Source: Microbacterium sp. LWO14-1.2
GTDB taxonomy: Bacteria; Actinomycetota; Actinomycetes; Actinomycetales; Microbacteriaceae
Length of the DNA: 64,000 bases
Reading direction: 5' to 3'
Assembly: GCF_038397715.1 (NCBI RefSeq)
Contig: NZ_CP151633.1
Coordinates: forward strand, 1,364,001 to 1,428,000
The translations under genes were made by a program, and so were the position numbers. Below the pieces are notes generated by a model. It did no database searches and was not told where the DNA came from. It worked only from the letters and a program-made list of their open reading frames with translations. Shown here one piece after another: positions 18,667-27,417 of this stretch (position 1 is the first letter of the stretch; every line of letters begins with the position of its first letter).

Positions 18667-21600
18667 CTACTCGACCATGCGGTCGGTCGCGACGGTCTGC
18701 GCTCGGCGCCGGCCGAACCTGACGGCTCCGAGACCCAGCACCAGCAGCAGTGCTGCGAGGGCGATCCAGCCGCTCTGCACCTGGCCGCCTGTGGTGGCGA
18801 GCCCCGAGGCCACCACCTGGAAGGTCGCCGCCACGCTGCCCGAGCTCGCCCCGGTGAGCGTCACCGTGTGGGTGCCCAGGTCGTATCCGGCCGGGATCGT
18901 CCAGGTGAAGGTCACCGTGCCCTGGGCGTTCGCGACCTGCGTGCCCAGCGCGAGCGGCGCCGACGTCATCACTCCCGTGACCGTCTCGCCCGGCGCGAAG
19001 CCGGTGCCGACGGCGGTCTGGCGGTCGCCGCGCTCGAGCACGGGGACCCGGATGATGATGCCGAGCTTCGCACCGGGGTCGGCTGCCGCATCAGCGGAGG
19101 CCGAGGCCTGCGCGGTCGCCGAGGCCGAGGCCTGCGCGGTGGCGGATGCCGAGGCGTCCGCCGCCGCCGTGGCCGACGCCGTGGCCGACGACGAGGCGTT
19201 CGCCGCCGCGGCCGCCGACGCGTTCGGATCCGCATCGGCCGAGGCCGAGGCGTCCGCCGCGCTCGTCGAGGTCGCGTCGTTCTGCGCTGCCGCCTGGGCC
19301 GCCGCGGCTGCCGAGGCGTTCGCCGTCGAGGTCGCAGTGGTCGAGGCGTCCGTGGAGGCGTCGGTGGTCGCGGCGGCCTGCGCCGCTGCCGCCGCCGTCG
19401 CATCAGCCGCCGCCGAGGCGCTGCTCGTGGCATCAGCCAGAGCCGCCGCGACCGCTGCCGCCTGCGCTGCCGCGTTGCTGTCGTCGTCTGCCTGAGCCGA
19501 GGCCGCTGCCGACGCCGAGGCGTTGGTGTTGATCTCGGCCGAGGCGTCCGCCGAGGCCACCGCATCCGACGAGGCGTCGGTCGACGCGGTGGCGATGGCC
19601 GCCGCGCTCGCGTTGGCCGCCGCGCTCGTGCTGGCGTCCGAGGTGGCCGAGGTGTCGGCCGCGGTGTTCGACGTCGCGTCCGCGAGGGCCGCCGCCTGCG
19701 CCGCGATCGCGGCTCCGGCGTTGGCCGAGGAGGTCGCGTCGGCGGTGGCCGCGGTCGATGCGGTGGCTGTCGCCGCCGCCTGCGATGCCGCCTCCGCCGC
19801 GGGGTCGGCCGCAGCGGAACCCTCGGCCGTCGCATCGGCGTAGGCCGCGGCCTGGGCCGCCGTCTCCGCCACTGCGGCGCTCGACGCGTCGGCGTTCGCG
19901 GATGCGGATGCCGAGGCCGCCGCGTTCGCGTTCGTCGATGCCTCCGACGAGGCGTCGGTGGACGAATCGCTCGTGGCCGCCGACTCCGACGAGGCCGCCG
20001 AGTTCGCGTCGGCCGCTGTCGAGGCCGCCGCGTTCACGTCGTCCGAGGCGTCGGCCTGAGCCGCCGCCTGGGCCGCGACCGCCGCCGCCGCATTCGCGGT
20101 GGTGGTCGAATCGGCGGAGGCCGTCGTGGAGGCGTCGGTGGTCGCCGCGGCCACGGCTGCTGCCGTCGCGTCGGCCGTCGCCGCGGCGGATGCCGACGAT
20201 GTCGCGTCGGCGAGGGCCGCAGCCTCGGCCGCCGCCTGCGCCGACGGGTCGCCGTCTGCGGTCGCGTCGGCGGATGCGGAGGCGGATGCCGCGGCGTTCG
20301 TGTTCACGTCGCCCGGATCGCCGGCCGTGACCTCGGTGGTGTCGGTCGCCGTGATCGCGCCGGCCGTCGCGGTCAGCGTGTAGCCGGTGCCGGGGGTGGT
20401 GCCGGCGGGGACCGGGTAGTTGGCGGTGAACGCGCCGAACGCATCGGTGGTCGCGGTCACCGGACCGCCGACGTTCGCCCCGCCGCCCGGTGCGGTCAGC
20501 TGCAACGAGACCGAGGAGTTCACGGGCCAGCCGCTGCCGGTCACCGCGAGGTTCGTCCCGGCCGGAACGGTCGGTGCCGCATCCACGACGACCGGAGCCG
20601 CCGTCACCTCGGTGGTGTCGGTCGCGGTCTGCGTGCCGGCAGTCGCCGTCACCGTGTATCCGGGTGCGGCCGGGGTTCCGGCGGGAACCGGGTACGACAG
20701 GGTGAATCCGCCGAGCGGACCCGTCGTCGCCGTCACCGGTCCGCCGATGGCCGCACCGCCGGGGGCGGTGAGCTGCACCGAGACCTGCGTGTTCGCGGGC
20801 CAGTTCGCGCCGGTCACCGACAGCGACGTGCCGGCTTCGACGGTCGCGTCGGCATCCACCGTCGCCGCCGCCGTGATCTCGGTGGTGTCGGTCGCGACCT
20901 GTGCACCGGCCGTCGCCGTGACGGTGTACCCGGTGCCGGGCGTCGCCGTGGCGGGGACGGGGTAGCCGACGGTGAATCCGCCGGTGGCGTCGGTGGTCAC
21001 GAGCACCGGTCCGCCGACGGGCGCGCCACCCGGGTCGGTGAGCTGCACCGAGACCTGCGAGGTGGCGGGCCAGCCGGTGCCGGTCACCGCGAGCTCGGTT
21101 CCGGCCTGCGCGGTGTCGGCCGCGTCGACGGCTGCGGCCGCGGTGATCTCGGTCGTGTCGGTCGCGACCTGCGCACCGGCGGTCGCCGTCACGGTGTACC
21201 CGGCTCCGGGCGTCGCCGCGGCGGGGACCGGGTAGGCGAGCGTGAAGCCACCGCTGGGGTCGGTGGTCACGAGCTCCGGTCCGCCGACGGCGGCGCCGCC
21301 CGGGGCGGTCAGCTGGACGGACACCTGCGTGTTCGCCGGCCAGTCGGCACCGGTGACCGCGAGGTCCGTGCCCGCCTGCGCGGTGTCGGCCGCGTCGACG
21401 GAGGCGGCCGCCGTCACCTCGGTGGTGTCGGTCGCGGTCGCCGCACCGGCGGTCGCCGTCACCGTGTACCCGGTCCCCGGCACCGCCGAGGCGGGCACCG
21501 GGTAGGCGAGCGTGAAGCCGCCGGCCGGATCGGTGGTGACGGTCTCCGGGCCGCCGACGGTCGCGCCACCGGGGGCGGTCAGCTGCACCGTGACCAGGGT

Positions 21601-23874
21601 GTTCCCGGGCCAGGCGGTGCCAGTGACCGCGAGATCGGTGCCGGCCTGCACGGTCGCCGCGGCATCCACCGTCGGCACCGGCGCATCGGTGACCTCTGTC
21701 GTGTCGGTCGCGACCTGGGTTCCTGCCGTCGCCGTCACCGTGTATCCCGTCGCAGCGGGGGTACCGGCGGGCACGGGGTGGGCGATCGAGAAGAACCCGG
21801 TCGGGTCGGTGTTCGCGAGCACCGGGCCGCCCACTGCTGCACCACCCGGGGCGGTCAGCTGCACGGAGACCTGCGAGCTCGCGGGCCACGCCGTTCCGGT
21901 GACCGCGAGATCGGTGCCGGCCTGCACGGCCGGAGCCGCGTCGACCGCCGCGGCGGCTGTGACCTCGGTCGTGTCGGTGGCGCTGACGGCACCTGCGGTG
22001 GCGGTGACCGTGTATCCTGCCGCCGGAGCGGCGGAGGCCGGAACGGGGTAGGCCAGGGTGAAGCCGCCGGTCGCGTCGGTGGTCACGGTCTCGGGGCCGC
22101 CGACGTTCGCGCCGCCGGGGGCGGTGAGCTGCACCGACACCGCGGTGGTCGCGGGGAAGCCCGAGCCGGTGACGGCGAGGTTCGTTCCGGCCTGCACGGT
22201 GTCGGCCGCGTCGATCGCGGCGACCGCGGCGACGGCCGACTTCACGGTCGACGAGCCCAGGTCGAGCGACACTCCTCCCCCGACTCCGGGGAGCAGATCG
22301 ACGCCGAGGGCGCGCACCGTGAAGCTGCCGGCCCCGAGGTCTCCCGGCGTCGGCTGCTCGTTGATCGTGATGGTCGCGACCTGCGAGAGCACGCCCTGCA
22401 GAACCGGGTCGAGTGTCGCGAGCAGCGGCGTGGTGAGCGCGGCGAGCGCGGGCTGCACGAGCGGGATGACGCTCGTCAGAGCCGTGTTCACGAGCGGCCC
22501 GGTGGTGGTCGCGACCGCGGAGGTCACAGCGGCGATCACCGGGTTGAGCAGCAGGCTGAGGTCGAGCCCGGCGAGCGTGATGTCGGTGGTCGTCGTCGGA
22601 GCCGGCGTCGCCGTTCCCGCGAACTGCGCGAGCGTCCCGGCGACCGTGATGGTGCCGGAGGTCAGCGTGACGCCGGTCAGCGGGTTGGTGATGGTGACGC
22701 CGACGTTCACCGTCGCCTGGAGCGCGTTGAGCGCGGTCGTGAGGGTCGAGGTGACCTTGCCGTTGAGGCTTTCGGGGTGCGTCCCGGTCAGTGCCGAGGT
22801 GATCCCCTGCTGGATCGCGGCGATCATGGTCGCCGAGAGCACCGGGGTGTTCGCGGGCAGGGTGTTGAGGTTCGCGCCGGCGCCGGTCTCGACGAGCAGT
22901 CGGGCGAGGTCGACCGAGATTGTGCCGTCGGCGAGGTCGACGAGTACCGAGCCGGTGGTGTTCTCGAGCGGCTCCTGCAGCACCTCCGTCGCGACCGTCT
23001 GGCCGACGGTGTCGAGCCCGGCGATCGACGCTGTGCCGCCGGTCGCTGTGAAGTTCGCCACGAGCGGCACGTCGGGGATGGCGTTGACCGTGCCGACGAG
23101 CGTCGTGGCGAGGGCGGTCAGAGCGCCGCCGGGGCCGACGAGGTTGCTCACGGGCGTCACCGTGGTCTGGATGGCACCGCCGAGAGTGGTCGACAGGCCG
23201 GCGACGAGGTCGCTGTGCAGGTCGAGACCGAGGTCGGCGATCCGGTACTCGGATGTCGGGGCCCCCGCGTTCGACTCGGCCCTGGATGCGAGCGCGCCGA
23301 TGCCCACCGAGGCCTGGTCGAGGACGGCGTCGGTGAGCCCCGCGACGTTGAGCTGGTCGAAGAGACCAGTGAGGTCGAGCGTGCCGGGGTCGACGCTGCC
23401 GTCGATGGCCCCCGCGTCGATGGCGCCGCCCGACGTGATCGTGCCGGATGAGGCGATCGACTGGGTCTGCGTCGGCGAGGAGCTGAAGCTCTGAGCGCTG
23501 CCGAGGTCTCCGAGCTGCAGCAGCCCGGGCGTCGAGCCGTCCGTGAGCAGCGGGACGTTGAGCGTGCCGACGTCGATGCTCAGCGCGTCCAGCGCGGTCA
23601 CGTCGAGGCCGCCGAGCTCAGGACCGACAGCAGACGGATTGCTCGTCAGCGTGTGCCCGAGCGTCGCGATGTCCAATCCCCCGAGCAGGCCGGCCGGCAG
23701 CTGGATGATCTGTCCCTGGGCGACCGACGGATCAGTCGGATCCGCCGCGTCGAGGGCGTTCGCCGCCGTCGGTACCAGTGCACTCGCGAGGATGACCGCG
23801 GCGGCTGTTCCGCCTGCGATTCCCCCTCCGATGGCCCTGCGTCGCCGCAGAGCCCTCCCCTCCGAAATGTCCAT
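18667..23874 (-). CDS. Wall-anchored Ig-repeat protein with Ala/Ser/Asp stalk
   Basis: A 1735-residue secreted protein. A signal peptide (residues about 12-41, ending PTAANA) is followed by a ~500-residue globular region of the choice-of-anchor type, rich in LGGLD and TTALN motifs. Seven ~90-residue repeats span residues about 551-1189, each with VDAA.TVQAGT.LAVTG, QLTAPGG and GYTVTATAG. A ~400-residue stalk (about 1190-1597) is made almost only of Ala, Ser, Thr, Asp and Asn. One more Ig-like domain (about 1600-1690) leads to the sorting signal LATTGG, a hydrophobic stretch (IALAALLLVLGLGAV) and RFGRRR. LAxTG is the signal of class E sortases, common in high-GC actinobacteria. The layout suggests an adhesin or surface spacer. 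The gene is monocistronic with a GGAGGGG ribosome site, and its AT-rich promoter region lies at 23875-24150. Confidence 0.85.
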   Translation of the reverse strand: MDISEGRALRRRRAIGGGIAGGTAAAVILASALVPTAANALDAADPTDPSVAQGQIIQLPAGLLGGLDIATLGHTLTSNPSAVGPELGGLDVTALDALSIDVGTLNVPLLTDGSTPGLLQLGDLGSAQSFSSSPTQTQSIASSGTITSGGAIDAGAIDGSVDPGTLDLTGLFDQLNVAGLTDAVLDQASVGIGALASRAESNAGAPTSEYRIADLGLDLHSDLVAGLSTTLGGAIQTTVTPVSNLVGPGGALTALATTLVGTVNAIPDVPLVANFTATGGTASIAGLDTVGQTVATEVLQEPLENTTGSVLVDLADGTISVDLARLLVETGAGANLNTLPANTPVLSATMIAAIQQGITSALTGTHPESLNGKVTSTLTTALNALQATVNVGVTITNPLTGVTLTSGTITVAGTLAQFAGTATPAPTTTTDITLAGLDLSLLLNPVIAAVTSAVATTTGPLVNTALTSVIPLVQPALAALTTPLLATLDPVLQGVLSQVATITINEQPTPGDLGAGSFTVRALGVDLLPGVGGGVSLDLGSSTVKSAVAAVAAIDAADTVQAGTNLAVTGSGFPATTAVSVQLTAPGGANVGGPETVTTDATGGFTLAYPVPASAAPAAGYTVTATAGAVSATDTTEVTAAAAVDAAPAVQAGTDLAVTGTAWPASSQVSVQLTAPGGAAVGGPVLANTDPTGFFSIAHPVPAGTPAATGYTVTATAGTQVATDTTEVTDAPVPTVDAAATVQAGTDLAVTGTAWPGNTLVTVQLTAPGGATVGGPETVTTDPAGGFTLAYPVPASAVPGTGYTVTATAGAATATDTTEVTAAASVDAADTAQAGTDLAVTGADWPANTQVSVQLTAPGGAAVGGPELVTTDPSGGFTLAYPVPAAATPGAGYTVTATAGAQVATDTTEITAAAAVDAADTAQAGTELAVTGTGWPATSQVSVQLTDPGGAPVGGPVLVTTDATGGFTVGYPVPATATPGTGYTVTATAGAQVATDTTEITAAATVDADATVEAGTSLSVTGANWPANTQVSVQLTAPGGAAIGGPVTATTGPLGGFTLSYPVPAGTPAAPGYTVTATAGTQTATDTTEVTAAPVVVDAAPTVPAGTNLAVTGSGWPVNSSVSLQLTAPGGGANVGGPVTATTDAFGAFTANYPVPAGTTPGTGYTLTATAGAITATDTTEVTAGDPGDVNTNAAASASASADATADGDPSAQAAAEAAALADATSSASAAATADATAAAVAAATTDASTTASADSTTTANAAAAVAAQAAAQADASDDVNAAASTAADANSAASSESAATSDSSTDASSEASTNANAAASASASANADASSAAVAETAAQAAAYADATAEGSAAADPAAEAASQAAATATASTAATADATSSANAGAAIAAQAAALADATSNTAADTSATSDASTSAAANASAAAIATASTDASSDAVASADASAEINTNASASAAASAQADDDSNAAAQAAAVAAALADATSSASAAADATAAAAAQAAATTDASTDASTTATSTANASAAAAAQAAAQNDATSTSAADASASADADPNASAAAAANASSSATASATAAADASASATAQASASATAQASASADAAADPGAKLGIIIRVPVLERGDRQTAVGTGFAPGETVTGVMTSAPLALGTQVANAQGTVTFTWTIPAGYDLGTHTVTLTGASSGSVAATFQVVASGLATTGGQVQSGWIALAALLLVLGLGAVRFGRRRAQTVATDRMVE
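19080..20315. repeat. Low-complexity stalk-coding region with ~130-codon internal repeats
   Basis: The region encodes a ~400-residue chain of Ala, Ser, Thr, Asp and Asn. Longer-range similarity is visible. Blocks beginning NTNA.SASA are followed by QAAA.AAALADATSSASAA and TTDAST, and end in AAAAQAAAQ.DA; about three such blocks of roughly 130 codons can be laid side by side. At DNA level the units are diverged, so the repeat is older than a recent slippage event. Confidence 0.7.
20315..22225. repeat. Seven ~270-base Ig-like repeats
   Basis: Seven head-to-tail units of about 90 codons encode the Ig-like modules of the wall-anchored protein. Neighbouring units share long identical stretches, for example the codons for GYTVTATAG and DTTEVTA. 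This suggests expansion by recombination and a likely copy-number difference between strains. Confidence 0.85.
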
Positions 23875-24215
23875 TCGCCTCTCCCGTGATGCAGTTTCCC
23901 CGCGTCATGGGCCCTCCCCAGGTGCCGAAGACATCATCGGCTGAGCGCATGTTTTGGAGACAGTATTCCCGTGGGAGCGGATTCATGTCCAGGTTTTGTC
24001 CAGCTTTCGCGCATGGATTAACTACGTTCTGGACATTCTGTGATTTGACCAATATTCCGGTTGTGCGAACGGCTCAATTGAATGATGGTTCAGTCAACAA
24101 ACTGCGCAACACGCGGAACGATCGGTCTGCGACGCCGCCGTCCGGACATGACGGAGGCCCCGCAGACGACGTCTGCGAGGCCTCCGATGAGCGAGCGGGA
24201 AGAGGACGCGAGCGG
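23875..24215. other. Gene-free AT-richer spacer with promoter region
   Basis: No coding region is supported in these 341 bases. The part at 23945-24110 is clearly less GC-rich than its surroundings and should hold the promoter of the leftward wall-protein gene; no confident -35/-10 pair was assigned. A hairpin near 24152-24184 is listed as a terminator of the GH3 gene. Confidence 0.6.
24152..24184 (-). terminator. Hairpin downstream of the GH3 gene
   Basis: The arms GGAGGCCCCGCAGAC and GTCTGCGAGGCCTCC pair with a single mismatch around a 3-base loop, 32 bases after the GH3 stop. There is no T-tract, which is usual for actinobacterial hairpin terminators. Confidence 0.6.
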
Positions 24216-25979
24216 CTAGAGGACGAGACCGTGGCCGAAGCGGAACAGCGGGTCGGCCGTGTCGAACGGCACGTCGGGTCGAGACGCCTCGACCGCCGCC
24301 ATGGAGCGGGGCAGGTCGAAGGGCAGCCGGCCCTGCGACGGCGACGCGCCGCTCAGCACGTCGAGCAGCGCCGAGCCCGATGCTCCCCAGTTCACGACCG
24401 CAGCGGCCGCCGCTTCGACGATCGGCTCGAGGATCGCAGGTCGGTCGGCGAGCACGTCGATCACGGTCGGGACGACCGCGGCGACGGCGCCGACGTGCTC
24501 GACCACCTCGGACGGGAACTCCAGCGAGCCCGCATGGAAGAAGTTCTCGAACATGGTCTCGCGCTGCTCGAACGGCGCCTGCAGACGGATGACGGCGAGA
24601 TCGGCGGCATCCGGGGAGTCGACCACCTCGCCGTACCCGCCGGCCACCGTCGCGTCGATGCCCTCGACGTAGAGCTTGAGGCCCCGACGGAACGGCAGCA
24701 CTCCGTCGTTCGTGAGCACGGTGATCGAGGCGCGCTGGGCGTCCTCTCCGGCGGCGCGGAACTCGGGAGCGCCGACCACGGCATCCGCGGCATCCTCGTC
24801 GACGAACGGATCGTCGAAGAGACCCAGCTCGAACTTCTCGCGCAGCATCCGTCGCGCCGAGACGTCGAGCCGCTCCTCGGGGATCGACCCGTCGGCGATC
24901 AGCTCGAGCAGCAGCTCCGCGCAGTCCTCGCCGCCGAACTGGTCGGCACCCGCCTCGAGCACCGCGCGCATCCGCTCGCGCGGCGACAGATGCTCGACGC
25001 CCCAGGCGCGGGCCGGGAACGGCTGACCGAAGATCTCCGCGTCGGTGATGAGGCCCCAGTCGGTGCACACCAGGCCGTCGAAGCCGAAGCGCTCCCGGAG
25101 CAGGCCGGTGATCACGGATCTGTTGAAGCCGAAGCCGACCTCCTCGTACTCGGTGCCGACCGGCATCCCGTAGTACGGCATCATCTGCCTGGTGCCTGCG
25201 GCCATGGCATCCTCGAACGGCTTCAGGTGCAGGTCGAACCGCCCGCCGGGATACACCTGCTCGCGGCCGTACGCGAAGTGCGGATCCTCGCCGTCCTTCT
25301 GCGGTCCGCCGCCGGGGAAGTGCTTGGTCATGGTCGACACCGAGCCGGGACCGAAGGACGAGCCCTGGAAGCCTCGGATATATGCCGCTCCGAGAATGCC
25401 CGTGAGTTCCGCGTCCTCGCCGAAGGTCGCCGTCTGCCGCGCCCAGCGCGGTTCGGTCGCCAGATCCACCTGCGGGTGCAGGGCGACGCGCAGGCCGACG
25501 GCGGTGTATTCCCTGCGGGCGATATCAGCGAACCGCTCGACGAGCGCGGGGTCGCGGGTCGCCGCCAGACCCAGCGTCTCGGGCCACTGCGAGAAGGGCC
25601 CGGCCAGGATCGAGGCCCCGGGGTTCTCGCTGAAGGAGTGGCGAGGGTCGGTCGACAGCGTCACCGGAATGCCCAGGCGGGTGGATGCCGCGAGTCGCTG
25701 CAGCTCGTTGTGCCAGGCTGCGATCTCGCGGCCTGTCGGCGCAGCGCCCAGCAGGTTGAAGTGCGTGAGGTGCTTGCCCTCCACGAGCTCGCGGGCGCTC
25801 GGCATCCCGAACACCGGGTTCGCCTCGTCGAGGTCGCCGATCGCGATCATGGTGTGGAAGAAGAGCCCCGCCTTCTCCTCGACCGTCATCTCGTCGAGCA
25901 GCAGTTGCACGCGCTCATCGGTCGAGAGGCTGCGATCGAGCCAGGGCCTTGCGGTGGTCGTGGTCGTGACGTCCGTCAT
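24216..25979 (-). CDS. Glycoside hydrolase family 3 (beta-glucosidase-like)
   Basis: A 587-residue enzyme expected to release terminal beta-linked sugars. The GH3 N-terminal barrel shows LSTDPRHSFSENPGASILAG, KHFPGGG (residues 219-225) and the nucleophile region GLVCTDWG with Asp307. The C-terminal sandwich starts near residue 400 (ASITVLTNDGVLPF). No signal peptide and no FN3-like tail are present, so it probably acts in the cytoplasm on imported oligosaccharides. The ATG at 25979 lies one base after the MFS stop, and its ribosome site GGGAGTG is inside the transporter's last codons, so the two are coupled. Control probably comes from the divergent TetR-type gene at 27418. Confidence 0.92.
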   Translation of the reverse strand: MTDVTTTTTARPWLDRSLSTDERVQLLLDEMTVEEKAGLFFHTMIAIGDLDEANPVFGMPSARELVEGKHLTHFNLLGAAPTGREIAAWHNELQRLAASTRLGIPVTLSTDPRHSFSENPGASILAGPFSQWPETLGLAATRDPALVERFADIARREYTAVGLRVALHPQVDLATEPRWARQTATFGEDAELTGILGAAYIRGFQGSSFGPGSVSTMTKHFPGGGPQKDGEDPHFAYGREQVYPGGRFDLHLKPFEDAMAAGTRQMMPYYGMPVGTEYEEVGFGFNRSVITGLLRERFGFDGLVCTDWGLITDAEIFGQPFPARAWGVEHLSPRERMRAVLEAGADQFGGEDCAELLLELIADGSIPEERLDVSARRMLREKFELGLFDDPFVDEDAADAVVGAPEFRAAGEDAQRASITVLTNDGVLPFRRGLKLYVEGIDATVAGGYGEVVDSPDAADLAVIRLQAPFEQRETMFENFFHAGSLEFPSEVVEHVGAVAAVVPTVIDVLADRPAILEPIVEAAAAAVVNWGASGSALLDVLSGASPSQGRLPFDLPRSMAAVEASRPDVPFDTADPLFRFGHGLVL

Positions 25980-25980
25980 C

Positions 25981-27279
25981 TCACTTCACTCCCTTGATGC
26001 GGTAGACGAGCACGGCACCGGCGAGCGCGACGAGCGCGCCGAACAGGTACCAGGTCGGGTAGCCGCCGAGCGGCGTGGCCGCGCCCAGCGCGATGATGCC
26101 GGGGGCGATGGCCGGCGCGATCGACTGGGGCAGCGCGTTGGCGATGTTGAGCACGCCGAGGTCCTTCGCGACGTCGTCGGGGTTCGGCAGCACCTCCGTC
26201 GCGAGCGCCAGGTCGACCGACAGGAAGGATCCGGCGCCGAGGCCGATGATCGCCTGGGCGAGGATCACGATCTCGATGCTCGGAGCGATCGCGAGGATCA
26301 CGAGTCCGACCACCATGATGAGACCCGCGACCGCGACGAACGGGCGGCGCTTGCCGATGCGGTCGGAGAGGAAGCCGCCCAGCGGCGATGAGATCGCCAT
26401 GGCCGCCATCGACGCGAGGTTCGCGATGAGGATCGTGCTGACCGCTCCCTGCTCGTCGAGGCCGAACCGCGTCACGAGGTAGAGCGGCAGGAACGTCGCG
26501 ATGCCGGCGTAGCCGAACATGACGAAGAACTTCGTGAGCCACGTCCAGCCGAAGTCCGGGTGCTTGCGGGGGTTGAAGACGAACGAGCCGAAGAACATCG
26601 CGAGCGTGAAGCGCTCGGCGGGCTTCTGGGGGAGGCGACGGTCCTTGAGCGTGAGGACGAAGATCACCACGAGCACGAGCGCGATCACGCCGGGCACGAC
26701 GAAGCGCTCGAAGTCGCCGGGGAGGAAGTTCACCAGGAAGCTGCCGGCGAGGATGCCGATGGGGGTGGTGATGCCGACGACGCCCGAGACCTTGCCACGG
26801 CTCGACACGGGCACCTGGTCGGGGAGGGTCGCGTTGGCGGCGGCGAGCACGGCGTTCATCGCGGTCTGCACCAGGCACCAGGCCAGCAGCACCACCCACA
26901 CCGAGGTCGCGACGCCGATGATCGCGAAGCCGCCGAGACCGACGATCGCTCCGCCGAGGATCCACGGGCGACGCATGCCCCATCGCGACGTGGTGCGGTC
27001 GGAGAGCCGGCCCACCAGCGGGTTGGCGATGAGGGCGAACGCGGCGCCGACGCCCATGACGAGACCGAGACTGCCCTCGGTGTTCGTCGGGTCGAGGCGC
27101 TGGATCTTGAACGCCATCGAGACCATCACCGGGGTCAGCAGCGCGAGGAAGACGCCGAAGTTCACGGCGGCGAGTCCGGGCGTGTAGCCGCGCGGGGTCT
27201 TCAGCGGGGTCGTGCCGGGGGCCTTGAAGCCGGTCGTTCCGACCGCAGCAGCGGTGGCGGCCGATGACAGCTCTGTCAT
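25981..27279 (-). CDS. MFS transporter (sugar-type)
   Basis: A 432-residue major facilitator protein with 12 hydrophobic segments. It carries the loop motif NPLVGRLSDRTTSRWGMRRP between helices 2 and 3 and the matching GGFLSDRIGKRRP in the second half. The start at 27279 (MTELSSAATAAAVG) has AAAGGAACTCGC upstream; the much longer frame upstream runs antisense to the TetR gene and is rejected. It is translationally coupled to the GH3 gene, so the cargo is probably a beta-glucoside or similar oligosaccharide (inferred from context only). The promoter region is shared with the double-TetR gene, with two operator-like sites in it. Confidence 0.9.
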   Translation of the reverse strand: MTELSSAATAAAVGTTGFKAPGTTPLKTPRGYTPGLAAVNFGVFLALLTPVMVSMAFKIQRLDPTNTEGSLGLVMGVGAAFALIANPLVGRLSDRTTSRWGMRRPWILGGAIVGLGGFAIIGVATSVWVVLLAWCLVQTAMNAVLAAANATLPDQVPVSSRGKVSGVVGITTPIGILAGSFLVNFLPGDFERFVVPGVIALVLVVIFVLTLKDRRLPQKPAERFTLAMFFGSFVFNPRKHPDFGWTWLTKFFVMFGYAGIATFLPLYLVTRFGLDEQGAVSTILIANLASMAAMAISSPLGGFLSDRIGKRRPFVAVAGLIMVVGLVILAIAPSIEIVILAQAIIGLGAGSFLSVDLALATEVLPNPDDVAKDLGVLNIANALPQSIAPAIAPGIIALGAATPLGGYPTWYLFGALVALAGAVLVYRIKGVK

Positions 27280-27346
27280 GCGAGTTCCTTTCGGGCAAGG
27301 GTGCACCGGGTCGTCTGCGACCCGATGTGCCACGACGATACACGAA

Positions 27347-27386
27347 ACTCGACCGTTTGGTAAGTGAATGCCGACCGGTTGGTAAT
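27347..27386. promoter_or_regulatory. Two operator-like sites, 22 bases apart
   Basis: GACCGTTTGGTAA (27351-27363) and GACCGGTTGGTAA (27373-27385) form a direct pair exactly 22 bases apart, about two helical turns. The core CCGACCGGTTGG of the second is close to a palindrome, as expected for TetR-type dimers. The pair lies between the divergent MFS and double-TetR starts and just upstream of the latter, fitting autoregulation plus control of the transporter-glycosidase operon. Confidence 0.6.
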
Positions 27387-27417
27387 GAGCGAGGATAGGA
27401 TGCAGGAGGAGGCGGAC

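Noticed and set aside
18625..23451. A 1608-codon plus-strand frame opposite the wall-anchored protein
   Set aside because: Its Gly/Arg-rich sequence is the complement of the Ala/Ser/Asp and Ig repeats; there is no ribosome site and no recognisable domain.
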